Shown: one piece after another, positions 1 to 10,679 of the stretch
Layout of the letters: each line of letters begins with the position of its first letter
Position numbering within the stretch: the first letter of the stretch is position 1
Assembly (NCBI GenBank): GCA_020631735.1
Contig: CM036170.1
Coordinates: 73,299,737 to 73,363,736 of the forward strand
DNA length: 64,000 nucleotides
From: Saccharum officinarum
Taxonomy: Eukaryota; Streptophyta; Magnoliopsida; Poales; Poaceae
Reading direction: 5' to 3'
The notes under the pieces: generated by a model
The model's database searches: none
Told to the model about the DNA's origin: nothing
The model's input: only the letters and a program-made list of their open reading frames with translations
Position numbers and translations under genes: made by a program

Positions 1-2842
1 TTCCGTCCGGTCTTCAATTATCCATCAACACATGGTTATTTCTAGGATATCATCCGTTCCATAGCTAAAGTATTACGGTAACCACCTATAATTACAGGTG
101 ATAGGGAATCACCAATCGCTACCGGTCTAATCAGGGCTAAGCAGTTATTTGATCCTAAACCTAACAAAGTGATAATATAATAAGGTATGCAAGGATAGTA
201 ATAAATGCATTAATGGTTTCACTCAACTCTTATAACTTAATGCAACCATATATAAAACTCATATATAAAAGATTGCTTTTATAACATAGGAGACTAAGAA
301 TGCTCGGAGGCTTGCCTCGCTCAAAGGAACTAGGTTGATGATCCACACACTCGGGCTGGTTCTCTCCTTGCACCTCTATCTCTGGCACCTCCTGTGCCTA
401 GATTTCCTGTGGATTAGCCCCGGTCTGCTCCTCTTATACTGCTGCTTGCACTTCCTCCTATGATCCTGTATGATGCAATTGTATAAGTAATTATGCAAGT
501 GGTGCATTGGATGCGATGACATATGATGATCATGATTGCATGCAATGGAGATGAACACACTTAGATTTATTAGATAGAATAAAGGTAAAGCTTTTCTACA
601 TGTCATCTACCGCATCCTCTTCTATTACTAACCCCCGTTAGTTACCACTAACTACCATAAAGCCATAACACAAGTGCTACTACAATTCATCACAACTATA
701 CTAACATGCCAAGTGACATCAGCAAGTTATTTGATGCTTCAAAGATACACCAAAGCTACACCATTAAACAAACCATGCATAAAGAATATTATTTTATTTC
801 GCTTTAAACTAAGGTTACAACATCAACATATACTTCTAGTGCATAGAAAAATCTAGAAAAATTACAGTAGCATAGTTATACCATAAGTAGCCTACCATAA
901 AATTTTCATAGCATTTGGATAAGTACAACTACCTACACAAAAATGACAAGCAAGGGTGTATAAATGAGCATGAAAATACTTTGTACTAAGAAAAATATCA
1001 AACAATAGATTTAGTATTTTTCCCATGATCTCCATAGTTTACAAACATTGTACAAAAAGTTTTACATACATGTTTTATTCGTATTTTTGGCTCTAGCAAT
1101 TTTAAAAGAAATAGAAAATAAATGCACATAAATTACATAGCCATATTTTTCTACAAAACATGCATGACATATATTTTTCACAGAAAGCACATCTCAAGAG
1201 TAGATCAACAAAATTGGAATTATATTTTTCTTATGTACATTCTATTTATTAGACATTTTCCAAGAAAACAACATTTACAAGAATTAAATAAAGCCCTATA
1301 TAAAAGTATCACAAAATTGATATGCAATATTTTTAAGCTGTAGATCTATTCATAAGAAACCTAGCAAAATTTATTTTAACAAATTTGGAGCTATTTTCAT
1401 CAAGATATGATTTTTGGAAGTATTTTCATAATTTATGGAAAAGGTTTTCTTTTAAATCCGAAAATCCACCCGGCAAAAATTTCTATGCCCACCCGCTCCT
1501 TCACCCCAGACCAACATAGAGATATAGACAGACAGGCCCTCGGGTCAAGGAGACCCCACCCGTCAGTCAGGTCGAGTCGAGGCGGCGCTGACCGGTGAGA
1601 TCTCGCCGATGGCGAGGTCTCCGGCCAGGCCAAGGTGACCAGCGTACTCCCCACCCTCGCACGAACCTGACGGTGCCCATGGCGTGGCCAAAGGAGCTCG
1701 GGAAGCCGGCAGTGGCCATTCATGGCGGAGCGGTGGCGCGGGTCATCACCGGTGAGGCATCCCCGGCCACGACACGGTGAGTGGAGGCGCTCGGGAGCAT
1801 CAGCAACGTGGTGCGGTGCTCGTGCATGAGAAGAGAGGGCAGAAGGTGAAGCGGAGAGGAGTCAACGGAGCGGAGCTTCTCCGGTGAGCTTATCCGAGCT
1901 CCGGTGAGCAATTTCCGAGGACAGGGGCGCCACGGCGAGCCAAGGTGAGCACGGGATGCACGAGGTGGAGGCGGTGCTCGGAGCGAGATGGAGGTGCCAG
2001 CGGTGAGCGGTGGTGGCCGGAATGGCCAACTCCGGCGAGGCGCTTGTGCGAGCTATGGCGGAGGCGAGCACGTGCGCGTGCTCTGCTGCTGCTGGCGTGG
2101 TGGCAGGAAATGGGAGGGAGCAGGGGAGGCAGACCCGCACGCGGCGGGTGTAGGCGAGTGCGGAGGAGTGCGGCAGCCACCGGTGTGCCACCCGGCCAAC
2201 GTCGCCGGCGTACGGCCGCCACGCGACGGTCGCAGTCTGTGCGCGGTTAGGATGCTGGCGCGGCGTGAGGGAGGGGGCGAGCGCGTGAGGCGAAGGCGGG
2301 CCAGGCCGGCTTCGGCCGTGGGCCGAGAAAGGAGGCGGACGGCCCGTTAAAGTAAAAGAATTCATTTTTCTTTTTCTTTTCTGAAAAGCAGCAATAAATA
2401 TGTATTTTTGAGCAACAAAAATTCATTTACACAAGTTGACCCAAAAACAAATATTGTCCAAAATTTTATTCTCTACGACATTTCTTTAGGGTTCATGTAG
2501 AAATTCCAACTAGATTTTGAAATAAAGATTCAAAGTTCATTTAAATCAAAATCCCATTTTTCTAGGTTATTTTTAAAAGCAAAATTTGAGAAAATTTTGA
2601 ATACCAAACTTACTCCAAATTATTTACTAAACATTTCTATGTTGTTTATTTACTAAAACAAGTACATACAAGCATGACAAGCATCAACATCACATTCAAT
2701 CTACTGAAACAAAACATCGCAACATGCATGTTTCGAAAACTTGTTTCAAGTCATTATTTCATGTGATGCTTATGAATGTGTAATGATGATTATGTTAATG
2801 ATTTGCAAATTCTAATGCATGCTTAACACCTAGGGTGTTACA
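1..2842 (-). mobile_element. Element C: partial Tekay-like LTR, antisense
   Basis: On the minus strand an LTR starts at 2842 with TGTAACACCCTAGGTGTTAA and runs off the window at position 1. It is collinear with the reconstructed 3' LTR of element B (48305 to 47308, 41535 to 39973, 30133 to about 29821), so it is the same family (full length about 4.1 kb). It has an AT-rich 5' part, a GC-rich block at about 1500-2350 and an AT-rich remainder. It abuts ORF0 sequence of B at 2843, so it was inserted antisense into B. Its other end and TSD are outside the window, so solo LTR and full element cannot be told apart. GC-rich open frames here (for example 1862-2365) are not supported as genes. Confidence 0.85.
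230..465 (-). other. Coding-like exon inside LTR of C
   Basis: After a minus-strand acceptor (CATACAG, just above 465) the frame matches, without indels, the exons at 24941-25137 and 40128-39978. It encodes an acidic stretch, then ECVDHQPSSFERGKPPS, then a hydrophobic tail ending in a stop near 230. It holds three internal stops, each one C-to-T step from CAA or CAG. The function is unknown. I infer a spliced LTR-encoded peptide or a former exon. Confidence 0.5.
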
Positions 2843-2843
2843 G

Positions 2844-2957
2844 ATGGATCTGGATGAGGACGAGGATCCCAAAGAGCCTGAGGCACCAGCTGAGGATGAT
2901 GATGTTGATGGTGACAATGATGGTGTTTGTGACTTAGACAGCGACCACGATAAGTAG
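2844..2957 (+). pseudogene. Element B ORF0, C-terminal 37 residues only
   Basis: The 38-codon frame (stop included) matches the acidic C-terminus of ORF0 in element A (8618-8734). It starts MDLDEDEDP and ends DLDSDHDK followed by TAG. The upstream part of ORF0 was cut off by element C at 2842. Agreement between two diverged elements in reading frame, acidic composition and stop position supports ORF0 as a real protein. The 2958-3329 spacer is AT-rich, has no gene, and matches the ORF0-gag spacer of A (8735-9104). Confidence 0.75.
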
Positions 2958-3329
2958 GCTAGTCGTTGCTACGCTAACTACTAGGGTTTTGTTTGCGATG
3001 ATCTTTTGCATGGTTGGCATATCTGACATGTACTAATGAGTAGAAAGACTAAGACTTCGATGTAATATTGGAACACTTTGATGTGTTTGTGGCAATATCT
3101 GAACGTCAGAAAGTCCAGTGTATGTATGTTGGCAATTTAGTTGTAATAGATGCGATGTGTTGCGCTTAAGTAATCTAATTAGTGATGCTGTGTTAATTAA
3201 AATGATTTATTATGCCCCTTTTTTATTGTATGAATTTATTCTCTCCAGTGAATTCAGTACGACATGATTTTTTATTCACCTGCAATTTCTACAACATAGC
3301 CAAATAATTATTGTTGCTGAAATATGCAG

Positions 3330-3605
3330 ATGACGAACACTCATCGTACCGTTTATGACGCCACTGAGACAGGTGGCAGTGCTGCTGGGAATGAAAACCG
3401 TGATCCACCACCACCTCCTCCTCCACCATACACGGCAGAATAGTTCTTCGTATAGTTCCTAGGAAGTCAGTATAACATGGAGAACATGCAGCAAAACATA
3501 GAAGCAGTATTGCCTAATATTGCGGACAACACCCGCCGTGGGTTAAACCAGGGCGAACATGAGGTGAATCAATATAGCTGTTTCAAGGATTTCATGGACA
3601 TCAGG
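3330..3605 (+). pseudogene. gag: Element B gag, N-terminal fragment
   Basis: The ATG at 3330 directly follows a TGCAG acceptor-like motif, as in element A. The product matches the first 92 or so residues of A gag, including the proline run before YTAE and the FKDFMD motif. Two stops interrupt it just after YTAE, at the positions of two glutamines in A. It breaks at 3605 where A inserted. The next codons of this gag are found on the minus strand from 63495 downward, at the other end of the window. Confidence 0.85.
3601..3605 (+). repeat. 5' target-site duplication of element A (TCAGG)
   Basis: These five bases precede the LTR start TGTAACACC. The matching copy is not beside the 3' LTR, which is cut by the N gap. 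It lies at 63496-63500 on the minus strand, beside an A-type LTR end. Confidence 0.75.
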
Positions 3606-4072
3606 TGTAACACCCCTGGGTGTTAAGCATGCATTAGCATTTCAAAGCATAAAGCATTCAGCATCATTTCATGACTAGCATTGCATGAAATATAGCTCTT
3701 TTAAATTTAAACTTGAAAAGCAAATAATTAGAACCCTAACTTTGATGTAAGTGCCAAAAAGGTAGTATACTTTTGGGTATTAGCAATTTTAAATAATCTA
3801 GAATAAATTAACATGATTTTTGGAGCAATTCTTGAATTCAAGTTTTTCTCAAATTTTGTTTTAAAAATATTGTAAACAAATAAATTTTTAATTAATAATT
3901 TAGCTTTAAATCCCAAATTCAAAATATATTTAGAATTTTGAAAAGTGCCATACATGAAAGTTGTAGAGAATTAAATTTTGAACAACTTTTATTTTGGGCA
4001 AAAGTTCTGAAAACTTCTTTTTCATCTTCAAATTCAAATTTGAAACAAATATAGAAATCTGAAAATTTTATT

Positions 4073-4080
4073 TATAAAAG
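4073..4080 (+). promoter_or_regulatory. Putative TATA box of element A 5' LTR
   Basis: TATAAAAG lies about 25 bp upstream of the abrupt switch to GC-rich sequence. The same box is at 14032-14039 in the 3' LTR. Transcription would start around 4105. This is an inference from position and motif. Confidence 0.5.
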
Positions 4081-6416
4081 AAAAATCGGTTTTTCACTTT
4101 AGTGGGCCGCGGCCTCCCTTTCGGCCCAGCAGCGCTGGTAGCTCGGCCCGCGCCCCGCGCCGGCTTCCTCCCGCGCCCCCCGCGTCCCCCGCGTCCCCCG
4201 CGCCCGCTTACCCCCTCCACGCGCTCGCCCGCCACGGCTGCTCCCTCCATTCCCTCCTCTCGCTCCGCAGCAGCTCGCCAGCAGCAGCCGCGCCATTGCC
4301 GGCTCCCGGAGCTCCGCCACCGCCGTTGACTGCTACTGCCACGCCCACGTCCGATTCCTTGCGGCCATTGCTCCGCCTCCCTTCGCTCTACCTCGTGCTC
4401 CCTCCAGCGGTCGCCTTTGTCAAGGTGAGGAGGCCAATTTTGGCCGGCCGCTCTTCATCGCCGCTCGCTGGAGTTCGTGGCTACGGCAATCTCCCCGTTC
4501 CACCCCTCCTTTTTCCTCCCTCTCGCGGTCAGCAGTTTCGCCTCCCTCCCGCGAAGCCGTAGCGCCTCCCTGCTCGCCTTGCCATGGCCGGAGTCGAGCT
4601 CCCGCCGACGAGCCGCACCGTCGTGCCGCCATGCGCGTCGGCGAGCTCGCTCCGGTAGGCCACCTGGCCAAGACTGATCACTGGTCGGTGCGGCTCGTTG
4701 TGCTGACCACACTGGTGCCGCCAGCGCCGCACGTGGGCTCGCCGCCGGTGAGCTCCGGCCGGCGATGCCCCTGCTGGCCTCTCCTCCGGCTGACCTGTGG
4801 GTCTCGCTTGACTCCTGGGCCCGCCTGTCTGTCTCGGTGTTTTGGTTCGGTGTGTAGCAGCGGGGTGCACGTAGCATTAAAGGCCGGATAGACTTTTAGT
4901 TTTAAAGAAAATGATTTTCAGAAATGTTGACAAGGCTTTCAAAAATCATATCTCCAGATTTATAGCTCCAAAAATTGTGAAACAAATTTTTTAATGTTCC
5001 TCTTAAATAGATCTACAGTTTAAAAATAGCTTATGTTAATTTTGTGACACTTTGCTATGCAAATTTATTTAATTTCTATAAATGCTAATATCTTAGAAAA
5101 TATGTAGTAAATAAAATAATGAAGGAAAAATGTGATTCTTGTTGCTTTAATCTTTATTAGTGATGTACTTTTTAGGAAAAATACTTGTGAAGTATGTTCT
5201 GTGAAAGATTTTTGAGGTGTAGACAAATGCTTTTAATTGATAATCTTTGTTATTTTTAGTAGAAAGCTAAATTTGTATAGAACATACATGTGATAATTTT
5301 TGTAGTATGTTAGTTTGCTGTAAGTAACATAGGAAAAATGTGAAATCTGTTGTTTGATACATTTTCTAGTACAAAATAATTTTATGCTCATTATTATGCT
5401 ATAACTTGTTTATTTTGTATAGATAGCTTTACATATTCAATTCTCATGAAATTTTGGTAGTAGGTTATTTAGAGTAAGGGTAAGCTACTGTAATTTTTGT
5501 AGATTTTTATCTACACAGAAATAGGTGTTGCTGTGTAACCCTAGTTAAATAGGAAATAAAAGATTATTCTTTATGAGAAATTGAGAGAAATAAAATATGT
5601 TTGGTGTATCTTTGAAGCATCATTATGCCTTGCTATGTTGTGGTTGAGTTAGGTTGGTAAGCTTTGGTAGCTTAGGTTCACTTGTATGTGTAGATGATAG
5701 GCTAACTAATAGAAGAATAAGGAGTCTTATAGGGTTTTGGACTATAGTGATTCCATCTGTGTCGATTAAGGACCGATCATTGCTCGTCCCTCTTGTCATG
5801 TTGAACACATGCCTCACATTTAGCTGGCCGAATAAAGTACCTTTCGACCGCGAAGCTAGTGACACTTTTCGAGCCGGGATAAACTCGGGTTGGTAGACTG
5901 GTGTTGAAGGGGGTGTAACGGGGACGCGAAGAGTGAGCCCAAGGTGCGTCCTGGTAGTCGGGCGGTCCCTGGGTAGTGAGATCTATGATTGTTATCCCGC
6001 GGCTTCTTGAAAAGTGTCATTGGTGATCTACGCGACCCTGACGGGGGAAGCAGGGTTTGTGTGAGGAATAAATCTCCAGCTGGATAGGAATTCGATTCGA
6101 ATCGCCGTCGCTCCCGGTTAGTGAGCACTTGACTCGAGCTATGGCATCGTAGTAACATTAATGGAACACTGATGGTTAAGTGAATGATGTTGGAAATGCT
6201 AAACCTGATATGTTAATCTAGATTGTTAATGATGAATCAAGTGATTGTTTTAGCAATAGATGCTTACCTAGCTTGAATAGGTTATACTAAAAGTGATGCA
6301 AAAAGTACTGGTATAGTTTTTCATAACAACTTATGCTTTTCGCAAATGAGTCAAGCCAGTCCAATCTATAAAGCCTTGCATGATCCTTGGTGTCCTTTAT
6401 TTCTGGTTTATGACGG

Positions 6417-6473
6417 GTAAGTCTAGCTGAGTACATTCTCGTACTCAGGGCGTTGTTTCCATTGTTGTTGCAG
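6417..6473 (+). other. Conserved GTAAGT-hairpin-CAG module in A LTR
   Basis: It opens with a perfect plant donor GTAAGT and ends TTGTTGTTGCAG, 57 nt in all. Inside is an 8-bp stem CTGAGTAC/GTACTCAG (6427-6434 and 6441-6448) with a 6-nt loop. The same module is in LTRs B, D, E, G and the 63501-64000 LTR. It could be a very short intron or a structured RNA element. Confidence 0.6.
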
Positions 6474-6898
6474 ATGGTCAGATGTACTATGGGTACTGCT
6501 CCAACTGTCTGTATCTGGCGATGGGCGACAACTAGGACCTTGGGCAAGGGTCACTCTGTTCGTCTTATCTAATGCTTTTGTGGACCATGACTATCTACTG
6601 GCACTGTATTTGAACTAAGTGTGTGTGTAAAACTACTTGCTTCCGCTATGTTATTTTGAACTATGTTGTAATAACTTTTATTCCGAACTCCGATGTATTC
6701 CACTTTTATTGTGAACTCTATGTATCATGTGAACTGTGGCTGCTAAACCAGTACGATCTTGGTTGTATGTTGGTTGGTTTGAAATCCCTCATGATTTCAC
6801 GAAATCTCGGGTTATACGGGTTTAAGTTTGATAAATTAACCGCCTCGGTGGAAGATTTTCTTACTTAATCTCGTATAATTACGTTGATCCGTTACAGC

Positions 6899-6910
6899 TG
6901 GCATCGGAGC
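6899..6910 (+). other. Primer binding site of element A (iMet type)
   Basis: TGGCATCGGAGC follows the LTR end after a 2-nt spacer. It matches the usual plant initiator-Met PBS TGGTATCAGAGC except for two transitions. The leader that follows (6911-7681, about 770 nt) holds no convincing gene. It is homologous to the first few hundred bases of the interior of element D and ends in an acceptor-like TTGCTACAG right at the ORF0 start codon. Confidence 0.85.
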
Positions 6911-7681
6911 ATGGTTTAACATGTTACTGTTCACATGGGTATTTAAAAACAAAACTGTGTTTTCAACTAAGCTTTTAAATTTAAGAGTGTGCCAGTGGTC
7001 ATATCCTTTATGCCCAATAAGGACTCTAGGTGGCTTAATTAAGTACTAACTTGGGGGTTTGCATCATATTTTAAATTTCGTCACTCATACGGCGTGCTAT
7101 TGTATGAGTGCCATTCAATTGAGTGGTAATGTATGGATCAATTCCCTCTACGCCCTGGTAAGTGAGAGTTGTGAGAGCATGGTCGGATACACTGCCGATC
7201 TAGGGGAGTGCTTATGTGATACCGAAATACTTATGTGCCATGTGCATGTTCGTATGAGGGTATTCAAATGGTGGGGACTTCCGTCATGCGGTGACGATGC
7301 CGTCAATAGGACGATGATTCGGGTAGTTGTTACCGTTATACTCGTATCTGGGGATGCGTGTAGAGCGAGTAACTTACTTTACTGCTTTCTTGCATATTTT
7401 CATACTATGAGGTTTGGGCTGAAGTGACTTTCTGCAGGTACATAACAACGCTTTTGAGTAGTACGTATTAGTTACGTTACAAGAGATCGTTGTATGCCAC
7501 CGTTTATTCTGTTAGTAGTTATTAGTTTTCTAAGTTTGTGAGGACGTACGGAACGTGCATGTATCATGTTGTGCATTTCATTCATGGCATTGTTCCTCCC
7601 CTTATAAGTTGATTATCTCATTTCGATAAAAATGCCAACTTAAAAATCTGTTCTCACCACGGTAATAAAATTTTGCTACAG

Positions 7682-8734
7682 ATGGCACGTACCAAGCAGA
7701 CAGCCCGCAAGTCCACCGGCAGAGCTCCCCGTCATCAGCTTGCTCCACGCACTCGTCAGCGTCACACTTTTCTTGGAGAGTTTGGGATGCCTACGCTCTT
7801 GTGGAGAGTACTCAGCTATGTAGGCTATCCTGATGGGATGGAGCCCCGCTACTTTTGGTCGAATGAGCGGTTGGGGGAAGGACTTTTGGTGACTGTGGAA
7901 GCAGTAGTTCATCCCCGAGGTGATGGTTCTGAGTGGACCGGTTGACATTTTGAGTCAACTGGCAGGATCCCTGAAGAAGCCGCTGAGAGGGCAGCCTTTG
8001 GGATCCTGAGGGATATCATGGATCGCTTTCCTCAGGAGTTGGCAGTAGCTATAGTTGGAGTCTTTCCGAGGGGCAACCCCTTCACTGACTCGTGGCAGCA
8101 GGCAAGAGGAAGATCTCTAGAGATTAGCGCCGCAGAAGCACAGAACAGTGACAACCCCGCTATGAGTGCCATGTTCGCAGTGATGAGGGCCTTTGATGGA
8201 GTGGAAGGTAGCCTGAGACGTGTGTCTAGTGCTCTTGGTCAAGCTCGTGATGACCGCCGTCAGCTTCAGAGAGATCACGACGCCGAGATTGAGAGGCTCA
8301 ACACAGAGATGGCTCAGTTGACTTGTCAGAGAGATCAGGCTACCCAGAGGACTGTGGCTTTCGAGGGAGATGTACATGCCCTGAGAGAGCAGGTTGGGCG
8401 ACTGACCACCGCCAACAGGAACGCTGAGCGCATGTTGACTCATGTGCTCCATCAGAGGAATGAAGCCTGGTCCGCAAAGAATGTGTTGAGGGCTAGACAG
8501 TTTGAGCTAGAGCAACAGCTGGCATATGCAGAGGAATATAATGACAATCTGCATGAGGAGGTTCATCGGCTGAACAATCAACTCAACCCCTATGTTCCTC
8601 CTGGTGCGGCAGAGATGGATTTGGATGAAGACGAAGATCCTGAAGAGCCCGAAGCACCAGTTGGAGAGCACCACGACACTGCTAATGGCGACAACACCAA
8701 CGTCTCGGACTTAGACAGCGACCACGATGAGTAG
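7682..8734 (+). pseudogene. ORF0: histone H3-tail mimic with coiled coil and acidic tail (one stop)
   Basis: The 351-codon frame upstream of gag has one in-frame TGA at codon 88 (7943-7945), one C-to-T step from CGA. After Met it reads ARTKQTARKSTG, identical to histone H3 residues 1-12. An H3-like APR-QLA follows after loss of one residue, with Lys14 replaced by Arg and Lys18 by His. No histone fold follows. Codons about 68-110 include an alanine-rich helix that loosely recalls a dsRNA-binding-domain C-terminal helix (weak). Codons about 178-302 form a long charged heptad coiled coil. Codons about 311-350 are strongly acidic, ending DLDSDHDE. The ATG at 7682 was chosen because it exposes Ala as H3 residue 1 and follows TTGCTACAG. 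I know of no characterised family for it. Functions such as attracting histone-tail readers or modifiers are inference. Confidence 0.8.
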
Positions 8735-9104
8735 GCTAGTAGTTGTTGCGCTAGCTACTAGGTTCCATCTATATGATCTTTTGCTTTGTTGGCACGTTGG
8801 GCATGTAATAATGAGAAGAAAGACTAAGACTTTGATGTAATGTTGGAAAGCTTGGATGTGTTTGTGGCGGTATCCGAACGTCAAAAAGTCCAGTGTATGT
8901 ATGCTGGCAACTTGGTTGTAATGGACGCGATGTGTGCGCTTTAAGTAATCTAATTAGTGATGTTGTGTTAATTGGAATGACTTATTGTGCCCCTGTTTTA
9001 TTGTACGAAATTATTCTCTCCAGTAAATTCAGTTCGGCATGATTTTTCATTCGGTCGCAATTCCTACAACATCACCTAATAATTACTGTTGCTGAAACAT
9101 GCAG
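8735..9104 (+). other. ORF0-gag spacer, intron-like
   Basis: This AT-rich spacer holds no gene and ends TGCTGAAACATGCAG directly before the gag ATG. The corresponding spacer of element B (2958-3329) is closely similar, and its gag ATG is likewise preceded by ATATGCAG. A spliced gag mRNA would explain this. Confidence 0.45.
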
Positions 9105-10160
9105 ATGCCAAACACTCGTCGTACCTTGTATGGTGCCGCTGAGGCTGGTGGCAGTGCAGCTGCTGATGATGACCGTGATCCACCACCGCCTCCTCCACCC
9201 TACACTGCAGAACAGTTTTTTGCACAATTTCTTGGAAGTCAACGTAATATGGAGAGCATGCAACAGAATATGGAAGCTGTGTTGCGCAGTATCGCAGATA
9301 ACACCCGTTGGGGGATAAACCCGGGTGGGCACGAAGCAAATCAGTACAGCAGTTTCAAGGACTTCATGGATACTCGTCCACCGATCTTCAAGGAAGCCGC
9401 AGAACCCTTGGATGCAGAAGAGTGGATTAATACTATGGAAGACAAGTTCCGTGTCTTCAGAATGACTGAAGTGTTGAAGACTGAGTATGCAGCTCATCAG
9501 CTTCAAGGTCTGGCAGGAATGTGGTGGAAACATCACCGCACCACTTTTCCTCCCCACGCTCACATCACTTGGAGGGAGTTTACCGAAGCCTTCCGTGGAA
9601 CGTACATTCCACCTGGTCTGACCGAGATGAAGCTTGGGGAATTCCTGGCACTAAATCAAGGCACAAAGACTGTAACTCAATATCTACATGCATTCAATAA
9701 CCTGAGCCGTTATGCTCCTAATATGGTGAATACTGAGGCCAAGAAGATCGCTAGCTTCAAGAGAGGCCTAAATCCCAAGATGATGAAACATGTGGGTACA
9801 AATATGAGGACTAGTTTCAACGATTTTGTTAGTGACTGTCTGAAGCAAGAGAAGAACAACAATGTTTATGCAGCTTCCAAGATCCGTAAGAGAGCTTTCG
9901 AGTCAGGTCCGTCCCAGTCCAGAGCCCCAGTGGCCAACCGTCCATCTTATCGGTCGCCTGCCCCAGGTGCAAGGTTTAGGCCACCGCAAAGGAAGAATCA
10001 GAATGCTCAGCAACCCTAGAGGAACCAGAAACCATTCAAGATGGCATTGCCTCAGGCGAAGACAGGACAAGGCAGTTCATCTGGAACTGTGGCTCAAGTG
10101 AAGGGACCGTGCTTCAACTGCAACCAACCCAGACACTTTGCAAAGTTTTGTCCCTACCCT
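9105..10160 (+). pseudogene. gag: Element A gag (capsid and zinc knuckle)
   Basis: This is the structural polyprotein of the retrotransposon particle. The start at 9105 (MPNTRRTLYG) follows an acceptor-like CATGCAG; an in-frame ATG also sits at 9099. A proline run precedes YTAEQFF. The capsid region carries the usual Ty3 gag pattern around EEWINTMEDKF and WREFTEAF, followed by FKRGL and a basic proline-rich linker. One CCHC knuckle (C-X2-C-X4-H-X4-C, 10110-10151) binds RNA in this family. A TAG at 10017-10019 breaks the frame. The homologous codon of B is CAG, so this is a single C-to-T change. Protease follows in the same frame, consistent with a gag-pol fusion. Confidence 0.9.
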
Positions 10161-10640
10161 AAGAAACAGCAGACGCAGTATCAAGCTCGTGTGCATCACA
10201 CCACCGTGGATGACATCCCTGAAGGAGAACCGGTAACAGCTGGTATGTTTTCTATCAACAATCATCCTACAGTAGTCTTGTTTGATTCCGGATCATCTCA
10301 TTCCTTTGTAAGTCAAGCATTTGTTAAGAGGCATGAGCAAAGGATAGTCGAATTGGAATGTGCATATAAAATCAGTTCAGCTGGGGCTGATCTGTTGACT
10401 AATCAGATAGTTCAGGGAGTAACCCTAAACATATCAAACCGACAATATAAGCTTAATCTGATAGTCATGCCAGGGTTAGTTTTGGATGTGATCATGGGTA
10501 TGAACTAGATGAATAAGATAGGGGTAGTAATCGATATTGGAGGAAGGAGTATCTCTCTTAAGGAACCAAGTGGAGAAGGCACCTTTCGGGTGGTCCTACC
10601 TCGGAAAGTAGACCTAGCTAGCACGACTTGTGCGGTCCAA
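10161..10640 (+). pseudogene. Element A retropepsin-like protease
   Basis: The aspartic protease domain continues the gag frame. The catalytic motif VLFDSGSSHSF has its Asp codon at 10284-10286, and the flap-side motif VLDVIMGM precedes a stop. The TAG at 10506-10508 sits where this family usually has Trp, so a G-to-A change is likely. The frame then reopens directly at 10509 with MNKIGVVID. The enzyme would cleave the polyprotein in the particle. Confidence 0.85.
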
Positions 10641-10679
10641 ACTACTCTGCTAGCCCAGATTCCAGTGGTCTGTGAGTTT

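Larger units (their letters stand above)
3606..6896 (+). repeat. Element A 5' LTR (3291 bp)
   Basis: It begins TGTAACACCCCTGGG and ends GATCCGTTACA. Parts in order: AT-rich 5' region to about 4095; GC-rich presumed first exon about 4103-4870, with donor-like AAG/GTGAGG near 4423; AT-rich stretch; a block around GATTCGAATCGCC (about 6089-6140) shared with the other LTRs; a GTAAGT-hairpin-CAG module (6417-6473); and the 3' terminus. No real gene was found; frames in the GC-rich block are shadows. Confidence 0.93.

Noticed and set aside
1862..2365. Overlapping Pro/Ala/Arg-rich frames on both strands
   Set aside because: GC-rich LTR block; similar shadows appear at 4068-4891, 14027-14963, 23135-23719 and 47263-47810.
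7682..7760. A captured or degenerate histone H3 gene
   Set aside because: Only the tail (about 20 residues) matches. The rest of the frame has no histone fold and continues as the element's own ORF0, shared with B at its C-terminus.
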